NCBI RefSeq assembly: GCF_020616515.1
Contig: NZ_CP085135.1
Location: forward strand, 5,751,001 to 5,815,000
Source of the DNA: Mesorhizobium sp. PAMC28654
GTDB lineage: Bacteria > Pseudomonadota > Alphaproteobacteria > Rhizobiales > Rhizobiaceae
Reading direction: 5' to 3'
DNA: 64,000 bases
Position numbers and translations under genes: made by a program. Below the pieces are notes generated by a model. The model was not told the origin of the DNA and did no database searches. It saw nothing but the letters and a program-made list of their open reading frames with translations. Below, in pieces: positions 36,142 to 47,801 of this stretch; position 1 is the stretch's first letter, and every line of letters starts with the position of its first letter.

Positions 36142-36702
36142 ATGAACAATGAAACCAACCCGGCTCACGACACACAAAAGGGTGGTCACAAGGGGGAGCG
36201 GCATTTCTTCCGCTTCCACCGGCCCCACGTACATCTGCACTCGCTTTATGGGGATGACTGGTTTGCGCTGAAGGCGGAGAAGTTCGCCCGCTTCTTCGGT
36301 ACGCCGACCTTCCTCATCGGGCAGACCGTGATTGTAGGTGTGTGGATACTCATCAACATTATCGGCGTGACTCAGTTCGACGTTTACCCCTTCATCCTGC
36401 TGAACCTCGCATTCAGCCTGCAGGCCGCCTATGCCGCGCCGCTGATCCTGCTGGCGCAGACGCGCCAGTCCGATCGCGACAAGGCGCATGCCGAAGCTGA
36501 CGCATTGCACCGCGAGGACCTTGCACGCGCCAGTGACGAGCGGCTGGCGGTCGCCGCACACCAGACGACCATGCTCGTCGACCTGGTGAGGCAGAACACG
36601 CAACTGACGGAAACGATCAAGTCGCTCACGGAGCGCGTCGAGACCTTGACGATCGAAGTGCACAAGCAGGTGATCGCATCGGCATCATCCGCGACGCGCT
36701 AA
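36142..36702 (+). CDS. DUF1003 membrane protein
   Basis: 186 aa from ATG 36142 (a GAGGGC site just upstream; ATG 36124 would add six residues). A His-rich N-terminus (RHFFRFHRPHVHLHSLYGDD) is followed by the DUF1003 core: AEKFARFFGTPTFLIGQTVIVGVWILINIIG and VYPFILLNLAFSLQAAYAAPLILLAQ, two membrane segments. A long charged coiled coil follows (RQSDRDKAHAEADALHREDL ... LTERVETLTIEVHKQV). The family is widespread and of unknown function. Confidence 0.88.
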   Translation: MNNETNPAHDTQKGGHKGERHFFRFHRPHVHLHSLYGDDWFALKAEKFARFFGTPTFLIGQTVIVGVWILINIIGVTQFDVYPFILLNLAFSLQAAYAAPLILLAQTRQSDRDKAHAEADALHREDLARASDERLAVAAHQTTMLVDLVRQNTQLTETIKSLTERVETLTIEVHKQVIASASSATR

Positions 36703-37090
36703 CCGCTGTCGCCATCCCGGCTCGCTTGTTCGCCGGCGGCGCGGCATCGCGATCACTTTTCCTTGAGCGCGCGCAATCCCGCACCGTTGGCCGGGAAAGA
36801 AGCGATACTGGCCGCAAAGCCGCCTTGTTGCGACTTTGTAACGAGCACAATCCAGAAACAAAATTCTACGGGCCGGAAATACCGAGGAAAAAATTCGAGA
36901 GCGATAGTCAGCGACGCGGCGATCCGGTCACCGGTCTGGCGGTGACGCTCAAATCCAGCCAGCGAAAAGGGGAGGAATATCATGCAGAGCTCTCCTCTGT
37001 TCGCCTTCGGGCTTGCGGGTCGCTGTCAGGACCATGCGGGGATGTCTTCTCTAAGAGCCTTCGTTGCTCTCAAATCGATGGGTAATCGTA
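36703..37090. other. Intergenic region upstream of the caspase-fold gene
   Basis: 388 bp. It contains a strong ribosome-site-like AAGGGGAGG before ATG 36982, but the frame that follows runs out of phase into the caspase-fold gene and has no family character. It may be a short leader peptide or chance. Confidence 0.4.
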
Positions 37091-39493
37091 ATGTGGAAGA
37101 TCTCGAAATATATTACATTCTTCGTGGCGTTGATCGCCTTCGCGGTGGGATCCACCGCGGGGGCGCTGGCGCAGGGCGAAAAACGGCTCGCCTTCGTCAT
37201 CGGCAATGCCGCCTATCCGTCGGGCGCGCTCGCCACGACGGCCAATGATGCCGGCCTGATCGCCCAGACACTGCAGGCGGCTGGTTTCGACGTGGTCGGC
37301 GCGCGCGATGTCGACCAGGAATCGCTGCGCGGCGCATATCGCGATTTCCTGGCCAAGGTCACCGCCGCCGGACCCGACGCGGTCGTCTTCGTCTATCTCG
37401 CCGGCTATGGCGTGCAGTTCGAAGGCGAAAATTACTTCGTGCCCGTCGATGCCCAGATAAACAATGCCGCCGACGTTCCGATCGGCGCGGTGCGTGTCTC
37501 CGATCTCACCAAGCCGCTCGCGGCCTTGCCGACCAAGGTCAACATCATCGTGCTCGATGCGGCGCGGCCGAATACCTTCGTCAGGTCCAACCAGCCGCTC
37601 GCCGGCGGCCTGGCGCTGGTCGATCCCGACCCGAACATGCTGATCGCCTTCAACGCCGCTCCCGGCACGGTCGCGCCCGAGGGCAAGGGGCCCTATGGCG
37701 CCTATGCCCCGGCACTGGCCGAAATGATGCGCGACGGCGGCCTGGCATTGGGCGACGTGTTCGACCGGACGCGGCTGCGGGTCAACGAGGTGACGGATGG
37801 CGCGGAAGTGCCCTGGAATGCCTCCAAGATCAACGATTCCTTCGTCTTCTTCGACCGTGGCCCGGATGCTCCGGCGCCGCAGGTCTCGGCGGCCGAGGTG
37901 CGGACGAACCGGACCAAGCAGATCCGCGATTTCGACGCGCGTGACGCCTATGTCGCGGCGCTCGACCGCGACACGATGGGCGGCTACGAGGATTTCATCG
38001 TCGCCTATCCGCACGACCCGATGGCCAAGCGCGTGCGCGCGATCCTGGCGGCAAGGCGCGAGGCGATCACCTGGCGCCAGACCTGGCTCCGGGACACGCC
38101 GGAAGCCTACTGGTCCTATCTCGAGCGCTATCCGCATGGCCCGCATGCCTGGGATGCGCGCCGTCGTCTCGAGCATTTCGATGCGGCACTTGAGCCCCCG
38201 CAGAGTTTCGCTGTTTATGACTATGACGTGCCGCCGCCGCCGCCGGAAGAAATCATCTATGTCGACCGGCCGGTGCTCTATTTCGACGACCCCGAGTTCG
38301 GCTTCGATCCGCCGCCGCCCGTGGCCGTGATCTTCCTGCAGGAGCGGCCGCGCGACTTCATCGTGCTGCAGGCGCCGCCGCCGCCGATCGGTGTGTTCCT
38401 GCTGCCGACGCCGGTTTTCGTGCCCGTGCCGGTGTGGGTCAACCCTCCGCATGACATCTTCCCACCGCCCAACAATGTCATCTTCAACAACATCCACAAC
38501 ACCACGATCATCAACAACACGACGATCAACGAGAACAACAACCAGGGCGGTGGCTTGACCACCGGCCAGAAGCTGACCGGTGTCGCCGTGGGCGTCGGTG
38601 CGGCGGCACTTGCGACCAAGGTGGCGCTGCCTGCCTTCCTGCAGAAGAAGGAAGCCGTTCTGTCGAAGCAGAACAATGGGCAGAACGGGGGGCAGAACCC
38701 GGGCGGCCTGCCGCTGAAGCCGGGGCAGGGTGGCCAGCAGCCGCTGTCGAAAACACTGCCGGCCGACAAGCTCACCGGTCACGCTTTGCCCGGCGCCGAC
38801 GGCAAGACGCTGCCGCTCGTCAATGGCAAGCCGGTGCTCAACGGCCAGAACCTGCCCAACAATGGCCAGAACCTGCCGAACAACAAGTCCAGGAAGCTGA
38901 ACAAGCAGGGCACGGCGGGTGGAAACGCCGTGACCGGCAATCCGGTGGTGAATGGGCAAAATGGCGCGAATGGCCAGAATGGCCAGAACGGAACCGGCCA
39001 GAACGGAACCGGCAAGAACGCCAAGTTGCGCAAGGTGCCGGGGGCCAATGGCACGCCCACGACAAATGGAGCGAACAACCCATCGGTGGTCAACGGCCAG
39101 ACTTCCGGCCAGAACCCGCCCAACGGCAAGTTCAAGAAGCTTCACAACCAGGGCAATGGCCAGACGAATGGCCAAAACAATGCGAACCAGGGCAACGGAA
39201 ACCAGGGCAACGGCAACGGCGCCAAGTTCCGCAAGCCGCCCGCGAACGGTGGCGACAACGGCAATGGCCAGCCGAAGTTCAAGGTCAACAATGGCAATGG
39301 CAATCCGCAGATGAAGGTGCAGAGCCAGCCCAGGCCGCCGAAGCCGGAGTTCCACGCCCCGCCCAAGCAGCAGATGCAGCAGGTGCACCGGCAGCCGCAG
39401 GCACAGCCGAAGCCCCAGCCACAGCCGAAGCCCCAGGGCGGCGGCGGCAAGAAACCGGTTTGCGGCCATCCGGGCGAGCCGCCCTGCAAGTAG
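37091..39493 (+). CDS. Secreted caspase-fold protein lacking catalytic residues, with Asn/Gln/Gly-rich tail
   Basis: 800 aa from ATG 37091 (TTG 37064 adds nine residues). Signal peptide-like start (MWKISKYITFFVALIAFAVG). Residues 30-260 form a peptidase C14/caspase domain: EKRLAFVIGNAAYPSGALATTANDA, then VFVYLAGYGVQFEGENYFVPVDA where the catalytic His of the usual YYAGHG is Tyr, and NIIVLDAARPN where the catalytic Cys of DACR is Ala. Both changes mean no protease activity. Residues 280-380 hold two helical repeats (GYEDFIVAYPHDPMAKRVRA, AYWSYLERYPHGPHAWDARR). Residues 385-465 are Pro-rich, followed by a short hydrophobic stretch and about 260 residues of Asn/Gly/Gln-Lys repeats ending in PVCGHPGEPPCK. 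Confidence 0.85.
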   Translation: MWKISKYITFFVALIAFAVGSTAGALAQGEKRLAFVIGNAAYPSGALATTANDAGLIAQTLQAAGFDVVGARDVDQESLRGAYRDFLAKVTAAGPDAVVFVYLAGYGVQFEGENYFVPVDAQINNAADVPIGAVRVSDLTKPLAALPTKVNIIVLDAARPNTFVRSNQPLAGGLALVDPDPNMLIAFNAAPGTVAPEGKGPYGAYAPALAEMMRDGGLALGDVFDRTRLRVNEVTDGAEVPWNASKINDSFVFFDRGPDAPAPQVSAAEVRTNRTKQIRDFDARDAYVAALDRDTMGGYEDFIVAYPHDPMAKRVRAILAARREAITWRQTWLRDTPEAYWSYLERYPHGPHAWDARRRLEHFDAALEPPQSFAVYDYDVPPPPPEEIIYVDRPVLYFDDPEFGFDPPPPVAVIFLQERPRDFIVLQAPPPPIGVFLLPTPVFVPVPVWVNPPHDIFPPPNNVIFNNIHNTTIINNTTINENNNQGGGLTTGQKLTGVAVGVGAAALATKVALPAFLQKKEAVLSKQNNGQNGGQNPGGLPLKPGQGGQQPLSKTLPADKLTGHALPGADGKTLPLVNGKPVLNGQNLPNNGQNLPNNKSRKLNKQGTAGGNAVTGNPVVNGQNGANGQNGQNGTGQNGTGKNAKLRKVPGANGTPTTNGANNPSVVNGQTSGQNPPNGKFKKLHNQGNGQTNGQNNANQGNGNQGNGNGAKFRKPPANGGDNGNGQPKFKVNNGNGNPQMKVQSQPRPPKPEFHAPPKQQMQQVHRQPQAQPKPQPQPKPQGGGGKKPVCGHPGEPPCK

Positions 39494-39545
39494 GCGGGCC
39501 TGTCATCAAGCCGCCTCGCGGGGCGGCTTGATCCGAGGAAATGCA

Positions 39546-39576
39546 CGGGCGGTTCAGGTTCTGAACCGCCCGTTTT
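39546..39576 (+). terminator. Rho-independent terminator after the caspase-fold gene
   Basis: Perfect 12-bp stem (39546-39557 with 39561-39572), 3-nt loop and TTTT. A second perfect 10-bp stem without T run lies at 39506-39531. The pair could serve both directions, since pcaD converged here before the IS insertion. Confidence 0.8.
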
Positions 39577-39673
39577 GCGTTGCGGGCAGGGTGCGCGTCG
39601 CAACCCGGCTCAGCGCAGAAATGGACTTGCCCCGAAAAAGTGGAGAGTTTCCTTCTGATGAAAGGCGACCTCG

Positions 39674-39967
39674 ATGACGAAACAGAGACAGTTTACGGAT
39701 GCGTTCAAGGCGGAGGCGGTTGGCCTTGTGCGAACGAGCGGTCGGACGAAGCGGCAGATCGCGGAGGATCTTGGTGTTGGTTTCTCGACGCTGACGCGAT
39801 GGATGGGTCGGCAGCTGGATCGTGAGATGGGCGATCCTGGGCGTCCGCCTGATGCTGATGTCGCCGCTGAATTGAAACGGCTGCGGCGGGAGAATGAAAT
39901 CCTTCGGCAGGAGCGGGATATCTTGAAACGGGCGACGGCTTTTTTCGTCAAGGAGGGAAGTCGGTGA
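39674..39967 (+). CDS. IS3-family transposase OrfA
   Basis: 97 aa. N-terminal helix-turn-helix (RQFTDAFKAEAVGLVRTSGR, RQIAEDLGVGFSTLTRW) and a C-terminal leucine-zipper helix (AAELKRLRRENEILRQERDI). Normally it is fused to OrfB by a -1 frameshift. An identical protein is encoded by copy 2. Intact here, but its OrfB partner is broken. Confidence 0.92.
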   Translation: MTKQRQFTDAFKAEAVGLVRTSGRTKRQIAEDLGVGFSTLTRWMGRQLDREMGDPGRPPDADVAAELKRLRRENEILRQERDILKRATAFFVKEGSR

Positions 39968-40058
39968 GGTTCGCGCTCATCGACCAGGCGAAGAAGGATT
40001 TCCCTGTGTATAGCGCGACGATCTGGATGAGACGTGAGCGGCGATCTGGATGAGATTC

Positions 40059-42497
<2,439 letters not shown>

Positions 42498-43433
42498 CTA
42501 CCGGGCCGACCGCGATCATAAGACGCTGAAAAATTGCGCGGCGGCGGGGGTGTAACTCCGGTCGGGCTACGCCCTCCCTTCGTCACACCCCCGCCGCCGA
42601 GTCTCATCCTGATTGACGCTGAGTCTCACCTTGTTTGTCGCCGCGCATCCCTGTGGACCGTTTGTGCGCGACGCTGGGTGTCAGCCCGAGCGGCTACTTT
42701 GCCTGGGGGCGCCGGCCGGCGTGCCGCCGGCAGCGCGACGACATGATAATGCTGGCGCATGTGCGATCGTCGTTCGCGCTGTCGAACGGAACCTATGGTA
42801 GCCCGCGCATGACGCGGGAACTGCAAGACAATGGCTTTGCCATTGGCCGGCGACGAACGGCGCGTCTGATGCGGGAGAATGGCCTCCAGGCAAGACAGAA
42901 GCGGCGGTTCAAGCGCACGACGGACAGCGAACACGCCTTTCCGGTTGCCCCCAATGTCATCGACCAGGATTTTGCCGCCACTGGTCCCAACCAGAAATGG
43001 GGTGCCGACATCTCCTACATCTGGACGCGGGAGGGCTGGTTGTACCTTGCTGTCGTCATCGATCTGTTTGCCCGCAAGGTCGTTGGCTGGGCTGCTGGCA
43101 ACCGGCTACACCGCAGCCTGGCTCTGGCAGCGCTCAACAAGGCGTTCGTCATGCGGCAGCCGGAACCCGGCCTCATTCACCACTCCGACCGCGGCAGCCA
43201 ATATTGTTCTATCGACTACCAAGCCGAATTGCGTGCCGCCGGCGTCATCATCTCAATGTCAGGCAAGGGCAATTGCTTTGATAACGCCATGGTCGAAACA
43301 TTCTTCAAGACGCTGAAAACTGAACTGATCTGGCGCACCTCTTTCCTTACCCGCGCCGATGCCCAAGCCGCCATTGCCCGATATATCGACGGCTTCTACA
43401 ATCCCATCCGGCGGCATTCCGCGCTCGACTACA

Positions 43434-44288
43434 TCAGCCCGATGCAGTTCGAGCGAAACGCCGCCGAATGAGCAACCCGCTCTCCACTTTACCGAAGCAA
43501 GTCCAAAAACCGAGCACGGCCTGCATGAACTCGGCGGGATATTCGACGTTCGACAGGTGAACCGCGGGCAGGAGAACCAGCTTCGCGCCGGGCACCGTCG
43601 TCGCGATCAACTCGCTATGGCTTAGAGCTGTCACGGTGTCGTACTGGCCGGCGATCACAAGCGTCGGCCGGGAAATCAGCGCTATGGTGCGGCGAAGGTC
43701 CGCATCGCGAACCGCCGCGAAGAGGCCCGCCAGGCCTTGCCGGTCGATGGCCAGCAGCATGGCGCGGAACTCCTCGATGACGGGCCCGTTGGCCGCCACC
43801 ATGGGTGCCGGGAACCAGTTGCCGAGGAAGACCTCAGCGGTCTCCGACATGTCATCAGCCTGTTGCACGGCGACAATCCGCTCGTCGAAATAGCTTGCGG
43901 GCGCGAGATGGGACGAGGTGTTGCTCAGGATCAGCCGGTCGATCCGTTCGGGCGCATGGATGCCGAGCCACTGCCCGACGAAGCCGCCCAGCGACAGGCC
44001 GAGGAAGTCAACCCTTTCAAGGCTGAGCGCATCGAGCAGTTCGATCACGTCGCGGCCAAGCCGGTCGAGCGAGTAGGCACCGACTGGGGTGCTCGATCCG
44101 CCGTGGCCGCGAAAATCGTAGCGCAGGACGCGGAAATGTTTCGACAGTTCGCCGATCTGGCCGTCCCACATACGCAACGTGGTGGCGATGGAGTTCGACA
44201 GCACCAGCACCGGCTTTCCGGCGTCACCGTCGAAGCGGTAGGCGATGCGCGTGCCGTCGCCGATGGTTACGAAACTCAGCTCATTCAT
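43434..44288 (-). CDS. pcaD: 3-oxoadipate enol-lactonase-like alpha/beta hydrolase with IS-derived C-terminal tail
   Basis: 284 aa. Alpha/beta hydrolase with the nucleophile elbow GLSLGGFVGQ, oxyanion region LVLSNSIATTLRMWDGQ, acid Asp in VIAGQYDTVTALS and His in PAVHLSNVEYPAEF, the PcaD pattern of the beta-ketoadipate pathway. The IS3 element entered the final codons: the native end was EFMQAVLGFLR-stop, and now GF is followed by about 23 residues (WTCFGKVES...) read from the IS end. The core is whole, so activity may survive. It is divergent from a LysR-type regulator gene, the usual pca control arrangement. Confidence 0.85.
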   Translation of the reverse strand: MNELSFVTIGDGTRIAYRFDGDAGKPVLVLSNSIATTLRMWDGQIGELSKHFRVLRYDFRGHGGSSTPVGAYSLDRLGRDVIELLDALSLERVDFLGLSLGGFVGQWLGIHAPERIDRLILSNTSSHLAPASYFDERIVAVQQADDMSETAEVFLGNWFPAPMVAANGPVIEEFRAMLLAIDRQGLAGLFAAVRDADLRRTIALISRPTLVIAGQYDTVTALSHSELIATTVPGAKLVLLPAVHLSNVEYPAEFMQAVLGFWTCFGKVESGLLIRRRFARTASG

Positions 44289-44388
44289 GGGAAGATTCCT
44301 TTTGGGACATTGAATGAGGCAGAGCGTAGTCGTGCCCGATTTTTGTTGATATTACAAAGATAGGACAATCTCTGTCGGAAAAGTTGAC

Positions 44389-45330
44389 ATGGCCGAATTC
44401 ACCTTGCACGACCTGCAATGCTTCGATGCCGTGGTCCGCACTGGCGGCTTTCAGCCGGCGGCGACCATGCTGCATCGCTCGCACCCGGCGGTGTTCGCCG
44501 CTATCGCCAAGCTGGAGCGGCAGCTCGACCTCACTCTTCTCGATCGCAGCGGCTATCGCGTGCGCCCGACCGAGGCGGGCCTATCATTCCATCGCCGGGC
44601 GCAATCGCTACTGCGCGAGATGGAAGGCCTGCGTGTCCATGCCGCCCAGCTGTCCATGGGCGAGGAGAGCGATGTTCATGTGGTGATCGGCGACGTCTGC
44701 CCGCGCCCGCTTGTGTTGGGGATGCTCGGACGGTTCTTCGTCCAGTGCCCGGGCACGCGCCTGCACTTGCACTTCGAAGCGGTGGCCGGTCCGTGGGAGC
44801 GCCTGCTCGATGGGGAGGCCGATCTGATCCTGCACTGGATCGACAAGGGCGATGCGCGGGTGGAGTGGGTCGACCTGTGCAAGGTGCCGTTCATTCCCGT
44901 GGTGGCGCCGGGCTTTCTGCCGGAGCGCATCAGGCAGCCGATCACGCCGGACCAGATGCACGCCTTCACCCAATGCGTGATGCGCGACACGGCCCGCCAT
45001 TCGCCACGGCAGGACTACTTCATGATCGAAGGCGCTCCGCAATGCATGGTGGCCGACCAGGGAATGAAGAAGGAGATCATCCTGCAGGGCCTTGGATGGG
45101 GCCACATGCCCCGCTTCCTGATCGAGGAAGAGCTGCGCGACGGACGCATGCGATCCATTGCCGGCCGGCATCTGCCGGGCCGCACCGAGGAACTGGTGGT
45201 GGCGCGCCGCCGCGACCGCCCGCACGGGCCGATCGCGAACCGCCTGTGGGATCATATCCAGCAGGAGGCGCCGGCGCTACGCGCGCTTGAGCCGACAACA
45301 GGCCGGCAAACGCAGAAAGCGTCGGGCTGA
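44389..45330 (+). CDS. LysR-family regulator, divergent from pcaD
   Basis: 313 aa. N-terminal winged helix (LHDLQCFDAVVRTGGFQPAATMLHRSHPAVFAAIAKLERQ) and a substrate-binding effector domain (VVIGDVCPRPLVLGMLGRFF to EELVVARRRDRPHG). It is 100 bp from pcaD in opposite orientation, so it may control the 3-oxoadipate branch; other pca genes are not in the window. The IS630 copy 2 lies 52 bp downstream. Confidence 0.88.
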   Translation: MAEFTLHDLQCFDAVVRTGGFQPAATMLHRSHPAVFAAIAKLERQLDLTLLDRSGYRVRPTEAGLSFHRRAQSLLREMEGLRVHAAQLSMGEESDVHVVIGDVCPRPLVLGMLGRFFVQCPGTRLHLHFEAVAGPWERLLDGEADLILHWIDKGDARVEWVDLCKVPFIPVVAPGFLPERIRQPITPDQMHAFTQCVMRDTARHSPRQDYFMIEGAPQCMVADQGMKKEIILQGLGWGHMPRFLIEEELRDGRMRSIAGRHLPGRTEELVVARRRDRPHGPIANRLWDHIQQEAPALRALEPTTGRQTQKASG

Positions 45331-45383
45331 GGCCCGTCGGTTTTTTCGACAAAACGCCAAATTTTCCGCTTGAGCCGAACCTA

Positions 45384-46437
45384 GAGCAAAATCCGAGCGG
45401 ATAGAATCGATAGGGGTTTCGTTGGGATTGGAAATCTGATTCAGCATATCTGCTGGATTCGGAGGCCGGCATGGCATGGCGAAATCCTTATCGGAAGATT
45501 TGCGGGCTCGGGTGGTCGCAGCGGTTGATGGCGGCCTGTCGCGACGGGCGGCAGCGGCGCGATTTGGCGTGGCGGCGGCAAGCTCGGTGCGTTGGGTCCG
45601 GGAATGGCGCGAGACCGGAGCCACCTGCGCAAAGCCGCAGGGCGGCGACAGGCGGTCCCACCGCGTTGAAGCGTATCGCGACATCATCCTGGCGGCGATC
45701 GAGAGGCGGGTGGACATCACGCTGGTCGAACTCGCCGAGTTGCTGCGACAGGAGCATGGCGCGTCGTTTGCGACGAGCACGATCTGGCGGTTTCTCGATC
45801 GTCACTCCATGACCTTCAAAAAAAACGGCGCACGCCAGCGAGCAGGAGCGGCCAGACGTGGCGGCGCGACGAAACGCCTGGTTCGACGCCCAGCCCGATC
45901 TTGATCCCGAGCATCTGGTCTTCATCGACGAGACCGGAGCCTCGACAAAGATGGCTCGACTGCGGGGGCGCACGAAGCGCGGGATGCGGTGCCGATCGCC
46001 AATCCCGCATGGCCATTGGAAGACGACGACGTTCACCGGCGCCCTGCGCCTCACTGGCATGACCGCGCCAATGGTCCTGGACGGCCCGATGACTGGCGAA
46101 TGGTTTGTCGCCTATGTCGAGCAGGTTCTCGTGCCGACGCTGCGGCCCGACGATGTCGTGATCCTCGACAACCTGCCGGCGCACAAAAGCGCAGCCGCCC
46201 GTGTGGCGATCGAAGCAACCGGCGCAAGGATGATGTTCCTCCCGCCCTATTCCCCCGACTTCAACCCGATCGAGAACGCCTTTTCCAAGCTGAAATCGAT
46301 TCTACGCAAAGCCGCCGCACGAACCGTCGCGGAATTGTGGGATACCATCAGCGCCGCACTGCCTTGCTTCACACCAACCGAGTGCGCCAACTACTTCGCC
46401 GCAACAGGATATGAGCCGGAATGATCAGATTCTGCTC
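45384..46437 (+). mobile_element. IS630-family element, copy 2
   Basis: 1054 bp between TA at 45382-45383 and 46438-46439, with the same ends as copy 1 in opposite orientation. It is in the gap between the LysR and MerR genes, so no gene is broken. Confidence 0.93.
45476..46424 (+). CDS. IS630-family transposase (two overlapping frames), copy 2
   Basis: Encoded residues are identical to copy 1 in both frames: N-terminal part 45476-45904, DDE part to 46424. The A8 run at 45818-45825 is the presumed slippage site. Acidic residues in FIDETG, ILDNLPAHK and NPIENAF are present. Confidence 0.88.
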
Positions 46438-46477
46438 TAGCGTCATACCGTAAGGAAGATTCCATGAGGAGTTTTCG

Positions 46478-47557
46478 ATGCACGGTCGCGCTCAGGAAGA
46501 CGAGTTTCTCACCGCTCTGGAATGCTCGGAGCGGATCGGCATAAGTATTCGGGCTCTCCGGCTCTATGAGCAACATGGCCTGATCTCACCGCGTCGCACG
46601 TTCAAACAGTGGCGACTGTACGGCAGCAACGAGATCGCCCGCCTGAGCGAGATAATGGCGCTCAAGTCACTCGGCCTTAGCCTGCGGGACATCTCGAAAC
46701 TGCTGCGCGGTCATCATGCCGATCTGGCGCGAATACTTGCCCTGCAGCGCGACGCGCTGGCGGATGCGCGCAAGCGCGCCGAACGCGGATTGCAGGTGAT
46801 CGAGGCCCTGCAATCCAAGATTCGATCCGGAGCCACCGCATCGATCGACGACCTCACGAACCTGGCAAAGGAGACGAACATGGCCGAACCGCTCAAGGAT
46901 ACCGTAGCTTGGCGCCGTTACGAACAAATGCGCCCAAGAACCGAGATTGCGGCCAAAACCAGGCTGTATGATGACTATGCTGGTGCCTATGGGACCGACG
47001 ACGGAACTTTTTTTATCGTCTCCCGTCGTGACAGCCAGCTTTTCTACCGGGTTGTCGGGCAGCCGGATATCGAGATCTTCCCCGAGGGCGACGCCGAATT
47101 CTTCATGAAGATGCTGCCGGTGCAGGTGACGTTTCAGCGCGAGGATGGCCAGGTGCGGGGCCTGATCCACCATCAGAACGGATTTGAGGATCACGCCGGC
47201 AAGATGGATCCGGAGCCGGTGCGCCTCATCGACGATGAGCTTCAGCGGCGCATTCGGGAGCACACGCCGGTGCCGGACAGTGAAGCGATCCTGCGCCGTG
47301 TGATCGAGGAGCATATGCGCGGCGAACCCGATCTCGATGGCATGGTGCCGGCCCTGGCCGAGGCGGCGCTGGAGCAAAAGGACTTCATTCGCAGCGAACT
47401 GGATCAGGCCGGGGAGTTGAAGGCCCTTTCATTCAAGGGCGTCTCACAAGGCCTGGATGTCTATGACGTGCAGTTTGCCAACGCCAAGATGGAATGGGGT
47501 TTCAGCCTCACGCGTCGCGGCAAGATCGCGGCCCTTTATCTGCGCCCCGCATTGTAA
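46478..47557 (+). CDS. MerR-family regulator with long C-terminal effector region
   Basis: 359 aa. MerR winged helix at residues 10-85 (CSERIGISIRALRLYEQHGL, RLSEIMALKSLGLSLRDISKLL) and a dimerisation helix (ALQRDALADARKRAERGLQV). Residues 145-240 form a beta-rich domain (YDDYAGAYGTDDGTFFIVSR, FFMKMLPVQVTFQREDGQV) of the kind found beside beta-lactamase/hydrolase-like proteins, and the end is another mixed domain. The ligand is unknown. An AGGAG-like site precedes the ATG. The IS630 copy 2 now separates it from its natural upstream region by only 40 bp, so its promoter may be disturbed. Confidence 0.8.
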   Translation: MHGRAQEDEFLTALECSERIGISIRALRLYEQHGLISPRRTFKQWRLYGSNEIARLSEIMALKSLGLSLRDISKLLRGHHADLARILALQRDALADARKRAERGLQVIEALQSKIRSGATASIDDLTNLAKETNMAEPLKDTVAWRRYEQMRPRTEIAAKTRLYDDYAGAYGTDDGTFFIVSRRDSQLFYRVVGQPDIEIFPEGDAEFFMKMLPVQVTFQREDGQVRGLIHHQNGFEDHAGKMDPEPVRLIDDELQRRIREHTPVPDSEAILRRVIEEHMRGEPDLDGMVPALAEAALEQKDFIRSELDQAGELKALSFKGVSQGLDVYDVQFANAKMEWGFSLTRRGKIAALYLRPAL

Positions 47558-47601
47558 GCGCCAGCGAAGAGGGTGGGGGCATCCTCGAATGAGTATCACC
47601 C

Positions 47602-47772
47602 ATGAAATCGATCCATCTGATGATTACCGCCGCCTTCATGGCCCTGGTGGTGATGGCGGCGATCGTCGCGTCGCTGGTCAAGGTCGCGACCATGTCGACG
47701 GCCGTCGGGCATCCGGGCAGCGGCTGGCTGCTCAACATCATCATCCGCATGGACAGCAGTTTGGGGCGCTGA
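47602..47772 (+). CDS. Small membrane protein, 56 aa, first of a pair
   Basis: ATG 47602 to TGA 47772. One membrane segment (LMITAAFMALVVMAAIVASL, residues 6-25) and a short tail KVATMSTAVGHPGSGWLLNI. A homologue of 47 aa lies at 49544-49687, with the same start MKSI, AAFM.LV.MAAI.ASLVKVAT, GH and GGWL-like motif. The two DNAs differ mostly at third codon positions and by conservative changes, which supports real coding. It starts 45 bp after the MerR gene. No known family. Function unknown. Confidence 0.65.
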   Translation: MKSIHLMITAAFMALVVMAAIVASLVKVATMSTAVGHPGSGWLLNIIIRMDSSLGR

Positions 47773-47801
47773 CCTTGATCCGGTAGCACGCGATGCCTGA
47801 G

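Noticed and set aside
36982..37248. ORF with a strong AAGGGGAGG ribosome site before the caspase-fold gene
   Set aside because: The protein has no signal peptide or family features and overlaps the caspase-fold gene out of frame. Kept only as a possible leader peptide.
38800..39320. Short direct repeats suggesting a CRISPR-like array
   Set aside because: They are in-frame AATGGCCAGAA-type codon repeats encoding NGQN units of the caspase-fold protein, with no constant spacer length.
37070..39469. A 799-residue open frame antisense to the caspase-fold gene
   Set aside because: It is Arg/Leu-rich without domains and mirrors the codon bias of the sense gene (GC-rich third positions, repeats). 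No ribosome site or promoter.
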